Assembly: GCA_029858505.1 (NCBI GenBank)
Contig: JAOUEW010000002.1
Location: forward strand, 40,851-104,850
DNA: 64,000 bases
DNA from: Deltaproteobacteria bacterium
GTDB lineage: Bacteria > SAR324 > JACQKK01
Reading direction: 5' to 3'
Shown here: one piece after another, positions 1-8,662 of the stretch
Numbering within the stretch: position 1 is the stretch's first letter
Layout of the letters: every line of letters starts with the position of its first letter
Position numbers and translations under genes: made by a program
Notes under the pieces: generated by a model
What the model was told of the DNA's origin: nothing
The model's database searches: none
What the model saw: the letters and a program-made list of their open reading frames with translations, nothing else

Positions 1-630
1 GGAAAACGTTTCCTGGCGTTATGCCAGAATTCGGCATTCATCGCCACCTTGGGGCTTCCGTCTTGGGCCAAGGCCCCCACCCTAGAGGGCTTTTTGTACC
101 CGGATACCTACCTGTTTGCCTACGCCACCACCGAGGAGGAAATGATCGCCTTCATGGTGGAGCGATTTAAGGAGAAAGCCGTGGAGGTCTTGGAGGAAGG
201 GGCTCCGGAAGCGGGGTTAACCCCTTATCAAGCCTTGGTGCTGGCCTCCATCGTGGAAAAAGAAACCGGCTTGGCCAGTGAGCGGCCCATGATTTCCGGG
301 GTGTTTCACAACCGCCTGAAGATTCACATGCCGTTGGCCACCGACCCGGCGGTGATATATGGCGTGCCGAATTTTGACGGGAACCTGACCCGCAGGCATT
401 TGACCACCCCTGGCCCGTATAACACCTACATCAATCAAGGTCTAACCCCCACCCCCATCACCAACCCAGGGTTGGATGCCATTCAGGCCGCCATGAAGCC
501 AGCCCGGGTGGAGTATCTGTTTTTCGTGGCCAAGGGAGACGGCTCCCATTATTTTTCCAAAGACTTTAAAACCCATTCCGCTGCGGTGAGGAAATACCAA
601 ATTCGGCCTCACCGTAAACAAGGGAATTAA
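1..630 (+). CDS. mltG: Endolytic murein transglycosylase MltG, C-terminal part (cut by window edge)
   Basis: The frame is open from base 1, so this is the last 209 residues of a gene that starts outside the window. MltG (YceG family) is an inner-membrane lytic transglycosylase that cleaves nascent peptidoglycan and so limits glycan chain length. The visible part carries family landmarks: LEGFLYPDTY, then ASIVEKETG with the catalytic glutamate, then VFHNRL, TDPAVIYG and the typical PYNTY ... GLTPTPI stretch near the end. The transmembrane helix and LysM-like part lie upstream and cannot be judged. The stop is 14 nt before gspF, so the two may be cotranscribed, an unusual partnership for type II secretion genes. 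Confidence 0.95.
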   Translation, partial: GKRFLALCQNSAFIATLGLPSWAKAPTLEGFLYPDTYLFAYATTEEEMIAFMVERFKEKAVEVLEEGAPEAGLTPYQALVLASIVEKETGLASERPMISGVFHNRLKIHMPLATDPAVIYGVPNFDGNLTRRHLTTPGPYNTYINQGLTPTPITNPGLDAIQAAMKPARVEYLFFVAKGDGSHYFSKDFKTHSAAVRKYQIRPHRKQGN

Positions 631-644
631 CCCCAAAGGTTCCG

Positions 645-1871
645 ATGGCGGTTTATACCTACAAAGCCGTGGGGCCCGGGGGGGCCACTGAAAAGGGCAC
701 CGTGCAGGCCGCTTCCGTGCGGGAGGCCATGGCCCTGCTGAAGGGGCGCAATCTTTATCCCACCGATGTGAAGCTTCACCAGCCCATGGGGTTGGGGCTG
801 TTGGCCAACCTCACCGTGATGGCCGCGGGTGGGGGAAGCTCCAAGCAGTTGGCGGGGTTTTGCCGGCAGGTGGCCACGTTGTTGGGGGCCACCATTCCCT
901 ACGATATGGCCCTGGAGATGATTCTCCAGCAAACCACCGACCCTCGCTTCAAGACGGTCCTTTCCGATGTGCGGGGAAAGGTGATGGAGGGGGCCTATCT
1001 GGCCGATGCCATGGCCGCCTATCCACGGCACTTTCCTCCCATGATGGTGTCCATGTCTCGGGCGGGGGAGGCCTCTGGCACCCTGGTGGACGTGATGACC
1101 CGCTTGGCGGACCATTTCGACAGTGCCGCGCGCCTGCGCAGCCGGGTGACCTCGGCGCTGGTGTATCCCTTGTTCATGTTGGTGTTTGGCTCGCTGGTGG
1201 TGATATTCCTGTTAACTTACGTGATTCCCAAAATCACCCAGCTGTTGGAAAGTTTTGGCGCGGAGTTGCCCTTGCCCACAAGAATATTGATTTTTATCAG
1301 CGATCTGATTACCAACTGGTGGTGGCTGCTGATGATCTGTGCTGGCGTGGGGGGGTGGTGGGCTTGGCGCTTTTTGCAAACCGAAGTTGGGGGCCTGTGG
1401 CGCGACAAAATGGAATTGCGGGTTCCGTTGTGGGGCGATTTGCGGCGAAAAATATTGCATCAGCGGTTTGCCCAGGTGCTGGGCACCCTGCTGAAGAGCG
1501 GGGTGGAGTTGAAGTCGGCCCTGGAGGTTTCTACCCTGGTGTTGGAAAACCGGGTTTACCTCAATGCCATGGGCAGCGTGGTGCCCGACGTGCAAAACAA
1601 GGGTCTGCCCCTGTCTTCCGCCCTCCGCCGCACCAGTTTGTTCCCCGATGACTACCTGCAAATGCTCACCGTGGGGGAAGAGACGGCGACTCTGGACAAG
1701 ATGATGGAAAACCTGTCCAATAGATTGGAGTATGAAATCCGCACCACCCTCGATGCATCGGTGGCCATGCTGGAGCCCGTAATGATTTTGATGATGGGGG
1801 TGGTGATTCTTTTCATCGTGGTCAGCGTGTTGCTGCCCATGCTAGAACTTAACCAATTGGTGGGACAATAA
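645..1871 (+). CDS. gspF: Type II secretion inner-membrane platform protein GspF
   Basis: This 408-residue protein has the usual GspF/PilC length and layout: two cytoplasmic four-helix T2SF domains (about residues 65-190 and 265-390) separated and closed by hydrophobic segments (about 170-195, 225-243 and 372-402). It forms the inner-membrane platform that couples the secretion ATPase to pseudopilus growth. The N-terminus, YTYKAVGPGG, is the standard family opening. The second domain contains LLKSGVELKSALE and ends with EPVMILMMGVVI. It starts 14 nt after mltG and ends 2 nt before gspG. No gspE or gspD lies in the window, so the rest of the machine is elsewhere or just upstream. Confidence 0.95.
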   Translation: MAVYTYKAVGPGGATEKGTVQAASVREAMALLKGRNLYPTDVKLHQPMGLGLLANLTVMAAGGGSSKQLAGFCRQVATLLGATIPYDMALEMILQQTTDPRFKTVLSDVRGKVMEGAYLADAMAAYPRHFPPMMVSMSRAGEASGTLVDVMTRLADHFDSAARLRSRVTSALVYPLFMLVFGSLVVIFLLTYVIPKITQLLESFGAELPLPTRILIFISDLITNWWWLLMICAGVGGWWAWRFLQTEVGGLWRDKMELRVPLWGDLRRKILHQRFAQVLGTLLKSGVELKSALEVSTLVLENRVYLNAMGSVVPDVQNKGLPLSSALRRTSLFPDDYLQMLTVGEETATLDKMMENLSNRLEYEIRTTLDASVAMLEPVMILMMGVVILFIVVSVLLPMLELNQLVGQ

Positions 1872-1873
1872 CC

Positions 1874-2314
1874 ATGACAAACCGAACACTTCAACAGCGC
1901 TCCAGGCGCCGGAAAGGCTTTTCTTTCATCGAAATCATGGTGGTGTTGATCATCATCGCCATGATCATGGGGTTGGTGGCAACCCAAATGGTGAATTCCG
2001 CAGCGCAGGCCAGGGTGCAAACCACGAAAATTCAAATTCAGTCTCTTATTTCTTCCCTGGATTTGTACCGGCTGCAAAATGCGAATTACCCGACCACGGA
2101 ACAAGGGTTGAACGCGTTGGTTAAAATGCCGGAACTGGGGCGGCTGCCCACCAACTGGCAGGGCCCCTATCTGCGGAAACTTCCCGCCGATGGCTGGGGG
2201 AACGATTTCATATACACCAGCGATGGCAATACCTTTCAGATCATCTCCTACGGCAAAGATGGCCAACCGGGCGGAGCGGAGTTGGATGCGGATATCACCA
2301 GCGACAAACTGTAA
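1874..2314 (+). CDS. gspG: Type II secretion major pseudopilin GspG
   Basis: GspG is the main subunit of the pseudopilus in the periplasm. The 146-residue product has a class III signal peptide: a basic leader RRRKG, prepilin peptidase cleavage G15|F16, Glu at mature position 5 (FSFIE), then a hydrophobic helix. The globular part has the GspG hallmarks YPTTEQGLNAL, GPYLRKLPADGWG and YGKDGQPGG, the last part of the calcium-binding loop region. The length is normal for the family. Start ATG lies 2 nt after the gspF stop. Its 3' end overlaps gspH by 29 nt, indicating translational coupling. Confidence 0.96.
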   Translation: MTNRTLQQRSRRRKGFSFIEIMVVLIIIAMIMGLVATQMVNSAAQARVQTTKIQIQSLISSLDLYRLQNANYPTTEQGLNALVKMPELGRLPTNWQGPYLRKLPADGWGNDFIYTSDGNTFQIISYGKDGQPGGAELDADITSDKL

Positions 2315-2849
2315 GAGAAGCCGGCGAACAGCCGGCTTTTCGTTTATTGAGGTAATGGTGGTGCTGGTGCTGATTGGCCTGCTGGCCATGATGATGGTGC
2401 CCTCGTTTCAAAATTTGCTGGTGCGCAACCTGAACTGGGAGGCCAAGCGCCTGAAGGGGGTGATTCACCTGCTGCGCAACGACGCGGTGCTGACGGGCCG
2501 CCATTACCGGCTGATGCTGGACATGGAACAGGGGGCCTATTGGGCCGAGGTGCTGGCGGAAGATGGCAGGTTCCAGCCGGTCCAGGGGGTGAAGGAACTG
2601 TCCCGGCACGAGTTTACATCCTCAATCAAAATCGTGGAAATGGTGCTGTACGGGGAAGACACCCAGCCAGCGGAACGAAAGGTGGTTCCGGTGGGGGTGG
2701 ATCCCTCGGGGTTCGTGGACCCGTTTCAATTAAAATTAGAGGTGGACGGTAAACCGTTCAGCCTGAAGGCGGAAGGGTTGACTGGAAAGCTGGAACTGAC
2801 GGAGGGATATGGGCCAGACCACAACATCCACGGCAAGGCGATTCGGTAG
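2286..2849 (+). CDS. gspH: Type II secretion minor pseudopilin GspH
   Basis: The product is 187 residues from ATG 2286, chosen because it leaves a short basic leader (SRRTAG) before the prepilin cleavage site G17|F18. Earlier in-frame starts would run deep into gspG. Mature residues FSFIE carry Glu5, followed by a long hydrophobic helix (VMVVLVLIGLLAMMM). The soluble domain is poorly conserved, as is usual for GspH, so assignment rests on the class III leader, size and position between gspG and gspI. It overlaps gspG by 29 nt and gspI by 41 nt. Confidence 0.85.
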   Translation: MRISPATNCKRSRRTAGFSFIEVMVVLVLIGLLAMMMVPSFQNLLVRNLNWEAKRLKGVIHLLRNDAVLTGRHYRLMLDMEQGAYWAEVLAEDGRFQPVQGVKELSRHEFTSSIKIVEMVLYGEDTQPAERKVVPVGVDPSGFVDPFQLKLEVDGKPFSLKAEGLTGKLELTEGYGPDHNIHGKAIR

Positions 2850-3246
2850 GGGGGGGTTTTCCCTGCTGGAAGTGCTGATTGCCATGGCTATTTTATCGCT
2901 GGTCATGCTGGCGTTGTATCAAGCCTATTCCACCGTTCTATTTCAAAACGAATACACCACCCGGCTGTGGCGGGTGATGAACGTGGCCCAGAGGGAAATG
3001 CTGGCTTGGGAACGGTTAGGCCGGGCGGAGTTGTCGGTGGACCAGGGGGTGTACCCCCCCGGCCACCCCCTGGAGGGTTACCAGTGGCGCCGGGAGATTG
3101 CCGATGAAGAACCGATTCCGGGGGTGAAGTTGCGGAGGGTGAAGTTGGAAATTAGCTGGGAAATGAATGCCCGGCTGGGGCCAGAGGCCACCGATGCCCA
3201 CCGCAGACAGCGTTACGTGACGGAGGTTTATGTGGAAGCCCTCTGA
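2809..3246 (+). CDS. gspI: Type II secretion minor pseudopilin GspI
   Basis: This 145-residue protein is preceded by a good ribosome site (GGAGGG directly before ATG 2809). The leader RRFGRGG is followed by FSLLEVLIAMAILS, giving cleavage at G16|F17 and Glu at +5. GspI forms the pseudopilus tip complex with GspJ and GspK and is thought to nucleate assembly. The order H-I-J-K and the overlaps on both sides (41 nt with gspH, 17 nt with gspJ) support the call, since the globular part itself is weakly conserved. Confidence 0.88.
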   Translation: MGQTTTSTARRFGRGGFSLLEVLIAMAILSLVMLALYQAYSTVLFQNEYTTRLWRVMNVAQREMLAWERLGRAELSVDQGVYPPGHPLEGYQWRREIADEEPIPGVKLRRVKLEISWEMNARLGPEATDAHRRQRYVTEVYVEAL

Positions 3247-3949
3247 TCCCAAGCTCCGGCGGGGAGGATTTACCCTGCTGGAGGTGCTGCTGGCCCTGAT
3301 TCTGCTCACCATTCTGCTTACGCTGGTGTTCACGGCTTTTTTCCAGATCAGCAGCGGGGCCAGCCGCCAGAAAGAAAGCCTCACCACCCAACAAGAAATC
3401 CGTCTGCTGCAAAAACTCATTTTAGATGACCTGGCCGCCATTCGTTACCTGCCCCGGTTGCAGCGGAACGGGATCCATCTCCCCTCTGGGGTGATGTCTG
3501 CCATGGAACGAGTGGGCAGAGATGAGTTTTCACGCTTGAGTTTTCACGCCGAAGTTTCGGCGCGATTTTTTCGCAAGGTAGAGCCCGCCCGGGACCCCGG
3601 CCTGCATGAGGTGGGATACCGGATAGAAGAAGACCGAGGCGAGTATTGGCTGACACGCCGGGAGGATTTCTACCTGGACGATCAATTGTGGGAGGGGGGG
3701 AAGGAAGTCCGGCTGGCCAAGGGCGTTCGCAAGTTCAAGGTAGAGTTTCTTCCCTTTTCCCCGAATCCACGGGACCCCAGGCTCACCACGCCAGAGGATT
3801 GGCAGGACCGCTGGGACTCTGCCCAGGGCGCTGGCGGGCGGCGTTTGCCCAGGGCCATCCGCCTGACCCTGGGGCTGGACACCGAGGACGGACAAACCTG
3901 GGAGGAAACGGTGGAAATCAACCTGCCCGCCAACCTGAAGGAAGGATAA
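3230..3949 (+). CDS. gspJ: Type II secretion minor pseudopilin GspJ
   Basis: The 239-residue product starts with leader KLRRGG and mature FTLLEVLLALILLT (cleavage G13|F14, Glu at +5). GspJ is larger than GspH and GspI, as seen here, and with GspI and GspK makes the tip of the pseudopilus. The C-terminal part includes a stretch of type GVRKFKVEFLP and AIRLTLGL typical of the T2SSJ domain. It overlaps the end of gspI by 17 nt, and gspK follows after 9 nt. Confidence 0.92.
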   Translation: MWKPSDPKLRRGGFTLLEVLLALILLTILLTLVFTAFFQISSGASRQKESLTTQQEIRLLQKLILDDLAAIRYLPRLQRNGIHLPSGVMSAMERVGRDEFSRLSFHAEVSARFFRKVEPARDPGLHEVGYRIEEDRGEYWLTRREDFYLDDQLWEGGKEVRLAKGVRKFKVEFLPFSPNPRDPRLTTPEDWQDRWDSAQGAGGRRLPRAIRLTLGLDTEDGQTWEETVEINLPANLKEG

Positions 3950-3958
3950 GGGGGCCCC

Positions 3959-5110
3959 ATGAAAAAACTTGGCTCTTTCTCGTTCAAACGCCGGGGTTTG
4001 GCCCTGATGGTGACCCTGGCGGTGGTGTTGGTGCTCACGGTGTACATGACCGAATACTTTTTTGCCGCCGGGCTGGAACTGAGGGCCATGCAGTCTTATC
4101 AAGAATCCCAGCGGGGCCGCAGCTTGGCGGCCTCTGGATTCAAGGCCCTTACCATGGCCATGATGATGGATGAACGGGAGTTCTGGCCACTCTATCAAAA
4201 GATGAGCCAAGGAATGGGCTTGGTGGCGTTTCCATTGGGGAATGGCTACTTGACGGCTTTGGAAGTGATTCCCCAAGATGGGTATTACAACCTGAACCGC
4301 TTTGCCACGGTGCGGGGCGGGACCCCGCAAAATATCGCCTTGTGGAATTTGTTCCGCAATGAACTGGCCGAAATCAACATTCCCCCCAAAGAAAAGGGCA
4401 ACGAAGCGGTGCCCCTGCCAGAGCAAACGATTGCTGATTTGTTTTCCGCCATGAACGACTGGATTGACCCCGATGGATTGGATTATACCGGCGCCGGGTT
4501 TGGCCAGGGGGCTGAGGATTCGGTGTATTTACTAACCGCCCCGGAATACCGCACCCGCAATGCTCCCCTGGACCGGCTGGAGGAAATTCGGCTGGTGCGG
4601 GGGTTTGCCGAAAGCCGCTTACCGTGGAAAGAAGTGCAAAGCCGGTTTACCTTGGTGGAGCGGAGCGAGTTGACGGGGAATTTGTACCCTGGGGTGATTT
4701 GCGTGAACACGGCCTCGAGAGATGAGATCGCTCATTTTCTTAAAATGCGAGAGATGGACAGTGCTTCCACCAATGCCCTGGGGGGGGGCTTTGGCGCGAT
4801 TCAGGAGGAAATCAACCGCTACGCCCGCAAGGCCGATGATATTGCCGAGGCCCTGGCGGGCAACTTGGAAGACCCGCCGGAGGGATTCAAGGGTTATGAT
4901 TTCTCCGCCCTAGATACCGAATTGATTCGGCTGGGATTGAATCCGGGCGTCACCCGTCAGTTGTTTTCCGTTTGGAACGAGTATTACCGCATTCGGATGC
5001 GGGTGGAGGTGAACCGGGTGGGGGTAGAGGTGCGGGCCTTGGTGCGAATCCCCCGCAGCCAAACCCGCGTGGGCAGCGCCGTGGAGGTGTTGGAATATCA
5101 AGCGCGTTGA
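3959..5110 (+). CDS. gspK: Type II secretion minor pseudopilin GspK
   Basis: GspK is the large minor pseudopilin that caps the pseudopilus tip. The 383-residue length fits. The leader KRRG precedes LALMVTLAVVLVLTVY, and mature position 5 is Val rather than Glu, the known peculiarity of GspK. The soluble part contains the family stretch DWIDPDGLDYTGAG, followed by a helix-hairpin-helix-like region (TASRDEIAHFL). This is the last secretion gene here: gspL and gspM, which often follow gspK, are absent, and birA comes 79 nt later. Confidence 0.94.
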   Translation: MKKLGSFSFKRRGLALMVTLAVVLVLTVYMTEYFFAAGLELRAMQSYQESQRGRSLAASGFKALTMAMMMDEREFWPLYQKMSQGMGLVAFPLGNGYLTALEVIPQDGYYNLNRFATVRGGTPQNIALWNLFRNELAEINIPPKEKGNEAVPLPEQTIADLFSAMNDWIDPDGLDYTGAGFGQGAEDSVYLLTAPEYRTRNAPLDRLEEIRLVRGFAESRLPWKEVQSRFTLVERSELTGNLYPGVICVNTASRDEIAHFLKMREMDSASTNALGGGFGAIQEEINRYARKADDIAEALAGNLEDPPEGFKGYDFSALDTELIRLGLNPGVTRQLFSVWNEYYRIRMRVEVNRVGVEVRALVRIPRSQTRVGSAVEVLEYQAR

Positions 5111-5189
5111 ACGGGCTGAACGGGTTGAACTGGATGATGAGAGAGACACAACCGAAGTGAATAAAAAGTCTGTGACCCAAGGAAACCTC

Positions 5190-5966
5190 ATGACAGCCGC
5201 TATCTCTCCGTTGTTTCAACCCGTGGGAAGCCATCTCATTCGTCTGGAGTCTTGCGATTCCACCAATACCCGGGTAATGGAAGACCCGGCCTGGCTGGAG
5301 ACCGATGGCTTGGTGGTGCGGGCACGTCACCAAACCGCTGGACGGGGCCGCCGGGGCCGCGCCTTTGTTTCTACCCCAGGCCATCAACTGCTGATGACCG
5401 TGGTGCGCCACCCCCGGGGGCCTGGGGGAGAAGGCCCCGCGGCGGCTCTGGCCGCCGGGCTGGCGGCGGCCCTGGCCCTGGAAGACCTGGGGTTTGCGCC
5501 CGAACTGAAATGGCCCAACGATGTGCTGCTGGGGGGAAAAAAAGTGTGCGGCATTTTGGTGGAGCGGAAAACCGGGGCCGGGGGCCGCCCACGACTGGTG
5601 ATTGGAATGGGGATGAATGTGCTGGGAACCATCCAAGATTTTCCAGAACATTTGCGGGGGTTGGTCACCACTCTGCAAGAACAGGGGAGGGCTCCGGAGC
5701 AGGGTACCCCAGAAATGGAACAGGTGTTCAAAGCATTGCTGGCCCGGCTGGGGGAAACTCTGGACCATCTGGAGCAGGGGGTTTCTGCCATTCTGCCAGC
5801 CTGGGTTCGCCGGGCTAGGCTGGTCAACCGGCAGGTCACCTGGCTGGAGGACGGGGTGCCCCAGCGGGGCCAAGTGCTGGGGCTGGATGAGTCTGGCTTT
5901 CCTAAAGTGCAAGTATCTGACGGAACAGTGAAAACTTTGCTGTCGGCCGATTTGGAATGGGATTGA
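5190..5966 (+). CDS. birA: Biotin--[acetyl-CoA-carboxylase] ligase
   Basis: The enzyme activates biotin with ATP and attaches it to the carrier protein of acetyl-CoA carboxylase in the cytoplasm. The sequence shows the biotinoyl-AMP loop GRGRRGR, the biotin-binding KWPNDVLL segment, GILVERK and GMGMNV. A small C-terminal SH3-like domain ends the protein. It lacks the N-terminal helix-turn-helix of E. coli BirA, so it is a group I (non-repressor) ligase. I chose ATG 5190 because AAGGAA lies 5 nt upstream; an in-frame GTG at 5157 without such a site would add 11 residues. It has no functional tie to the gsp genes before it. Confidence 0.93.
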   Translation: MTAAISPLFQPVGSHLIRLESCDSTNTRVMEDPAWLETDGLVVRARHQTAGRGRRGRAFVSTPGHQLLMTVVRHPRGPGGEGPAAALAAGLAAALALEDLGFAPELKWPNDVLLGGKKVCGILVERKTGAGGRPRLVIGMGMNVLGTIQDFPEHLRGLVTTLQEQGRAPEQGTPEMEQVFKALLARLGETLDHLEQGVSAILPAWVRRARLVNRQVTWLEDGVPQRGQVLGLDESGFPKVQVSDGTVKTLLSADLEWD

Positions 5967-6156
5967 TCGCAGGGGGGAGGGAGAGGGGGGCGAGTGATGG
6001 GGGTGGGATGAGATAAAGAAACGTTCTGAAAAAGGAAAGGCGGTTGATTCCTTTGGGCGACAGCGGTAGCATAACCAACAATACCCCTAGGGAGGGGATA
6101 TCCCGCAGATGTAAGGGGGGGATTACACCTGTACCTAATCCCGCTAAGGAGGAGCC

Positions 6157-6441
6157 ATGACCAAAAACCAAATCCTCGCGGAAGTTGCCAAACTTTCCAA
6201 CCAGAGCAATGCCATGGCTGGTCGGGTGCTCGACGAAGTGCTGGAGGAAATTGCCGGGTTGCTGCAACGGGGCGAGTCCATCACTTTTTCTGGATTCGGT
6301 TCCTTCGCGGTTCATCACCGGCGCGGCCGCAAGGGCCGCAACCCCCAGACCGGTTCAGAAATTCACATTCAACCCCACCGGGTGCTGCGTTTCCGCCCCG
6401 GCAAAAAACTGCTTCATACCATCAATCACGGCCACCGGTAA
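6157..6441 (+). CDS. HU/IHF family DNA-binding protein
   Basis: This is a 94-residue nucleoid protein of the HU/IHF family, which bends DNA as a dimer. It is recognised by the N-terminal helices, the FSGFGSFAVHHR core strand, the arm sequence GRNPQTG with the conserved proline that intercalates DNA, and the closing helix FRPGKKL. A strong ribosome site (AAGGAGG) lies just before the ATG. The 190 bp upstream holds an inverted repeat GGATTA...TAATCC (about 6118-6139) of unknown role. The gene converges on the next one and overlaps its end by 20 nt. I cannot tell HU from an IHF subunit by sight. Confidence 0.93.
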   Translation: MTKNQILAEVAKLSNQSNAMAGRVLDEVLEEIAGLLQRGESITFSGFGSFAVHHRRGRKGRNPQTGSEIHIQPHRVLRFRPGKKLLHTINHGHR

Positions 6442-8224
6442 TTCGTTTGCTTTCACCCCAGGGTTTGTCAGGGTTGAACTTTGGAATGCCTGGTGAAGAT
6501 TCCGGGTGAATCCTCTGGGGCACAAACAACGGAGCCAACAGCCCCAGCCCAGGGTGGTCTGTCACTTGGCGGGCCAAGACAGCGGGGGGTTGAGCCATGT
6601 CTAGCCGCATCCTCCGTTTGGGGGGAATTTCCTCCAGGGGTTCAAACTGAGCCTTTTGGGCCGGATAGAGTTCTCGGCGGCCATCCGAAATGCTGTTGGC
6701 GGCCCGCTCTCGTTGCCCCAATCGTTCCAGCACGTCTTTCTCTTCCAATCGGCATTCCACAAACAACCATTCGGCCCCCAGGTTTTGGGCCATGACCCGC
6801 GCCTGTTGGCGGTGTTTCCTCCGTGAAAATGAAGCGTCCACAACCACCGGGCGGCCCAGGGCCAGCAGGGCTTGGGCCCGGGCCAACATTTCTCGATAGG
6901 TTTTGGCGGTCCAGGCCGGGGTATAGATGCCCTTCCCCCAGGCGGTTGGGGAAGGGGTGTTGGCGTGGTGGGGCTGCCTGGTGGGAATCCCGGCCAGCTC
7001 TTTGCGGATGCGGTCGGAGTTGAGGTGAACCATGCCGGTCTGGCGGGCCAATTCCTCCGCCAGGGTGGATTTTCCCGTGCCCATGGCCCCGCACAAGATG
7101 AGCAACTGGGGGGGCTTCATTTGTTGGGCGTAGCCCCAAGCTTCTTGGAAAAACGTCCTCCCCTCTTTGGTTAGGGTTTCCCGCTCAAGGGGAGATAGAT
7201 TTGGGTCGGCTAGGCGGAACCCGGCCACCTTTCCCCGCACATAGGCTCGGTAGCAAGCGTAAAAAGGAATCAACAGGGCGGCCTGGGGGTCCCGGGCGGC
7301 TTCCAAGTAGGTGTCCATCATTCGGCGGGCCAGGTCGGGCCGCCCCAAATGGGCCAGATCCATCAGCAGAAAGGCCATGTCGTTGGCGCTGTCGTTGTAA
7401 CGAAAACGGTCGGTGAACTCCACGCAGTCAATGACCCGGGCCTCCGGTTCACCCGGCGGGGCGGGCAGACGGAGGTGGATGTGTTCGGCCCGCAGGTCCC
7501 CATGGCCATGGCAGATGCGTCCCTGGGTTAGGCGGCCTTCCAGCAACAACCGGTGGTCCGTCAAAAATCCGTCAACCTGTTCCTGAATCTGGCCATCCTG
7601 GGGGGGAGAAAACAAAATCCCCGCCTGGGGAGCCGCCTGGGCAAAGTTCTCCTGCCAGTTTTGGCGCAGGGTGGCGATTCCCCCCAGGTGCGGGTGAGCC
7701 GCCCTGGCCCGGCGGAAAAACAGGGCCAGGCGGCGGGCCAGCCTGTCGAGGGCGGGGGGAAGAAGGTTGTGGGGATCTTGGTGGTTGGGATGTTGGATGC
7801 TTTGGGTCAACCGTTGGTCCAGCATCTCTGGGCCGGGCAACCGACGCATCACCACGGCATAATCCACCACCCGGCCTGGACCCCCCACCCGCCATTCCCC
7901 TTGGTGAAATCGCAGCGCCACCACCCCCAGATACACGCCGGGGGCCAGGCGCCGGTTTAGCCGCACTTCTCTCTGGCAGTCCTGGCGGCGCAGGGTCAGG
8001 GTGGTGAAATCAGCAAACCCCAGGTTCACCGGGCGCTTGAACTTGAAGGCATAGGCGGGGGTGAGAATCACCATGGAGATATGGGTTTGAACGTGCTCCA
8101 TGGCATCGGGGCTGGGGGCAGGCTGCTCCGGATATTCCGTGCGGGCGGCCAGGGCGGCTTTCACCCGTTGCAGGTGGCTGGGGTTCAGCCAATCAGGGGC
8201 CGAGGGTTTAGCGGTGGGGCGCAT
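6422..8224 (-). CDS. Fusion of aminoglycoside-phosphotransferase-like domain and AAA-type P-loop kinase domain
   Basis: The N-terminal half resembles the APH-like family of COG2187: ETHISxVxL-type strand (QTHISMVILT), KFKRPVNLGF, LNRRLAPGVYLGV, then the kinase-like loop GHGDLRAEHIHL and the metal-binding motif IDCVEF. The C-terminal half is a nucleotide kinase-like domain with Walker A GAMGTGKS and a lid-like DASFSRRKHR. This two-domain combination is widespread in bacteria but its substrate is not established. ATG 8224 gives 600 residues and fits where the family usually begins; in-frame starts reach up to 8326, without clear ribosome sites. It converges on the HU gene with a 20-nt overlap. 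Confidence 0.85.
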   Translation of the reverse strand: MRPTAKPSAPDWLNPSHLQRVKAALAARTEYPEQPAPSPDAMEHVQTHISMVILTPAYAFKFKRPVNLGFADFTTLTLRRQDCQREVRLNRRLAPGVYLGVVALRFHQGEWRVGGPGRVVDYAVVMRRLPGPEMLDQRLTQSIQHPNHQDPHNLLPPALDRLARRLALFFRRARAAHPHLGGIATLRQNWQENFAQAAPQAGILFSPPQDGQIQEQVDGFLTDHRLLLEGRLTQGRICHGHGDLRAEHIHLRLPAPPGEPEARVIDCVEFTDRFRYNDSANDMAFLLMDLAHLGRPDLARRMMDTYLEAARDPQAALLIPFYACYRAYVRGKVAGFRLADPNLSPLERETLTKEGRTFFQEAWGYAQQMKPPQLLILCGAMGTGKSTLAEELARQTGMVHLNSDRIRKELAGIPTRQPHHANTPSPTAWGKGIYTPAWTAKTYREMLARAQALLALGRPVVVDASFSRRKHRQQARVMAQNLGAEWLFVECRLEEKDVLERLGQRERAANSISDGRRELYPAQKAQFEPLEEIPPKRRMRLDMAQPPAVLARQVTDHPGLGLLAPLFVPQRIHPESSPGIPKFNPDKPWGESKRITGGRD

Positions 8225-8337
8225 GGCGGGCCTGCAAAGTGGGTGGCGAGGGCCGATGGAATATCTTTTCTCCATGTTTTCAGCTATATTGTATCTCAAA
8301 TTCGGGCAGACGGCATGAGAAAACATGGGGGAAACAA

Positions 8338-8535
8338 TGGGGCGGCTGCGCCCGCCCGTTCATCCCAACGGCACCCTCCCTGGCACCTGCGGTGCCCGTC
8401 CCTCCTCTTCGTGGAAGGACAATACGGCTTAGGCCGAAAGGTGGGAGGTAGAATCCGTGCGGATGGTGAAGACGAAAGAAAGCAAGCGCTTCACCTGAAA
8501 GGCGGCGGGGAGGGGTGTTGTTGGGCAGGGGTGTT
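8338..8535. repeat. Dispersed hairpin-rich repeat (family A), single copy
   Basis: This stretch lies in the 438-bp gap between the divergent kinase-like and TerB-like genes. It shares blocks with the repeats at 18795-19225 and 42792-43955: CCCTCCCTGGC...GCCCGTCCCT, the inverted repeat in TACGGCTTAGGCCGAA (8423-8438), GAAAGCAAGCGC and GGGAGGGGTGTTGTTGGG. I see no open frame with coding character. Its function is unknown; nested inverted repeats suggest a mobile or structured-RNA origin. Confidence 0.75.
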
Positions 8536-8662
8536 TCAGAAAGGGCCCATGTGGACGTTAGAATTAAATGGGTTAATCATCATCTTCACGCATGATCTGG
8601 GATAGCCCCAACATGAGTGATGCAGAGGTTCCATTTCATGTAGTAAATTGGGGAGCCAAACG

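Noticed and set aside
4950..5912. Minus-strand open frame of 320 residues across gspK and birA
   Set aside because: It is Pro/Gln/His-rich, antisense to clearly conserved genes, and has no family features; a composition shadow.
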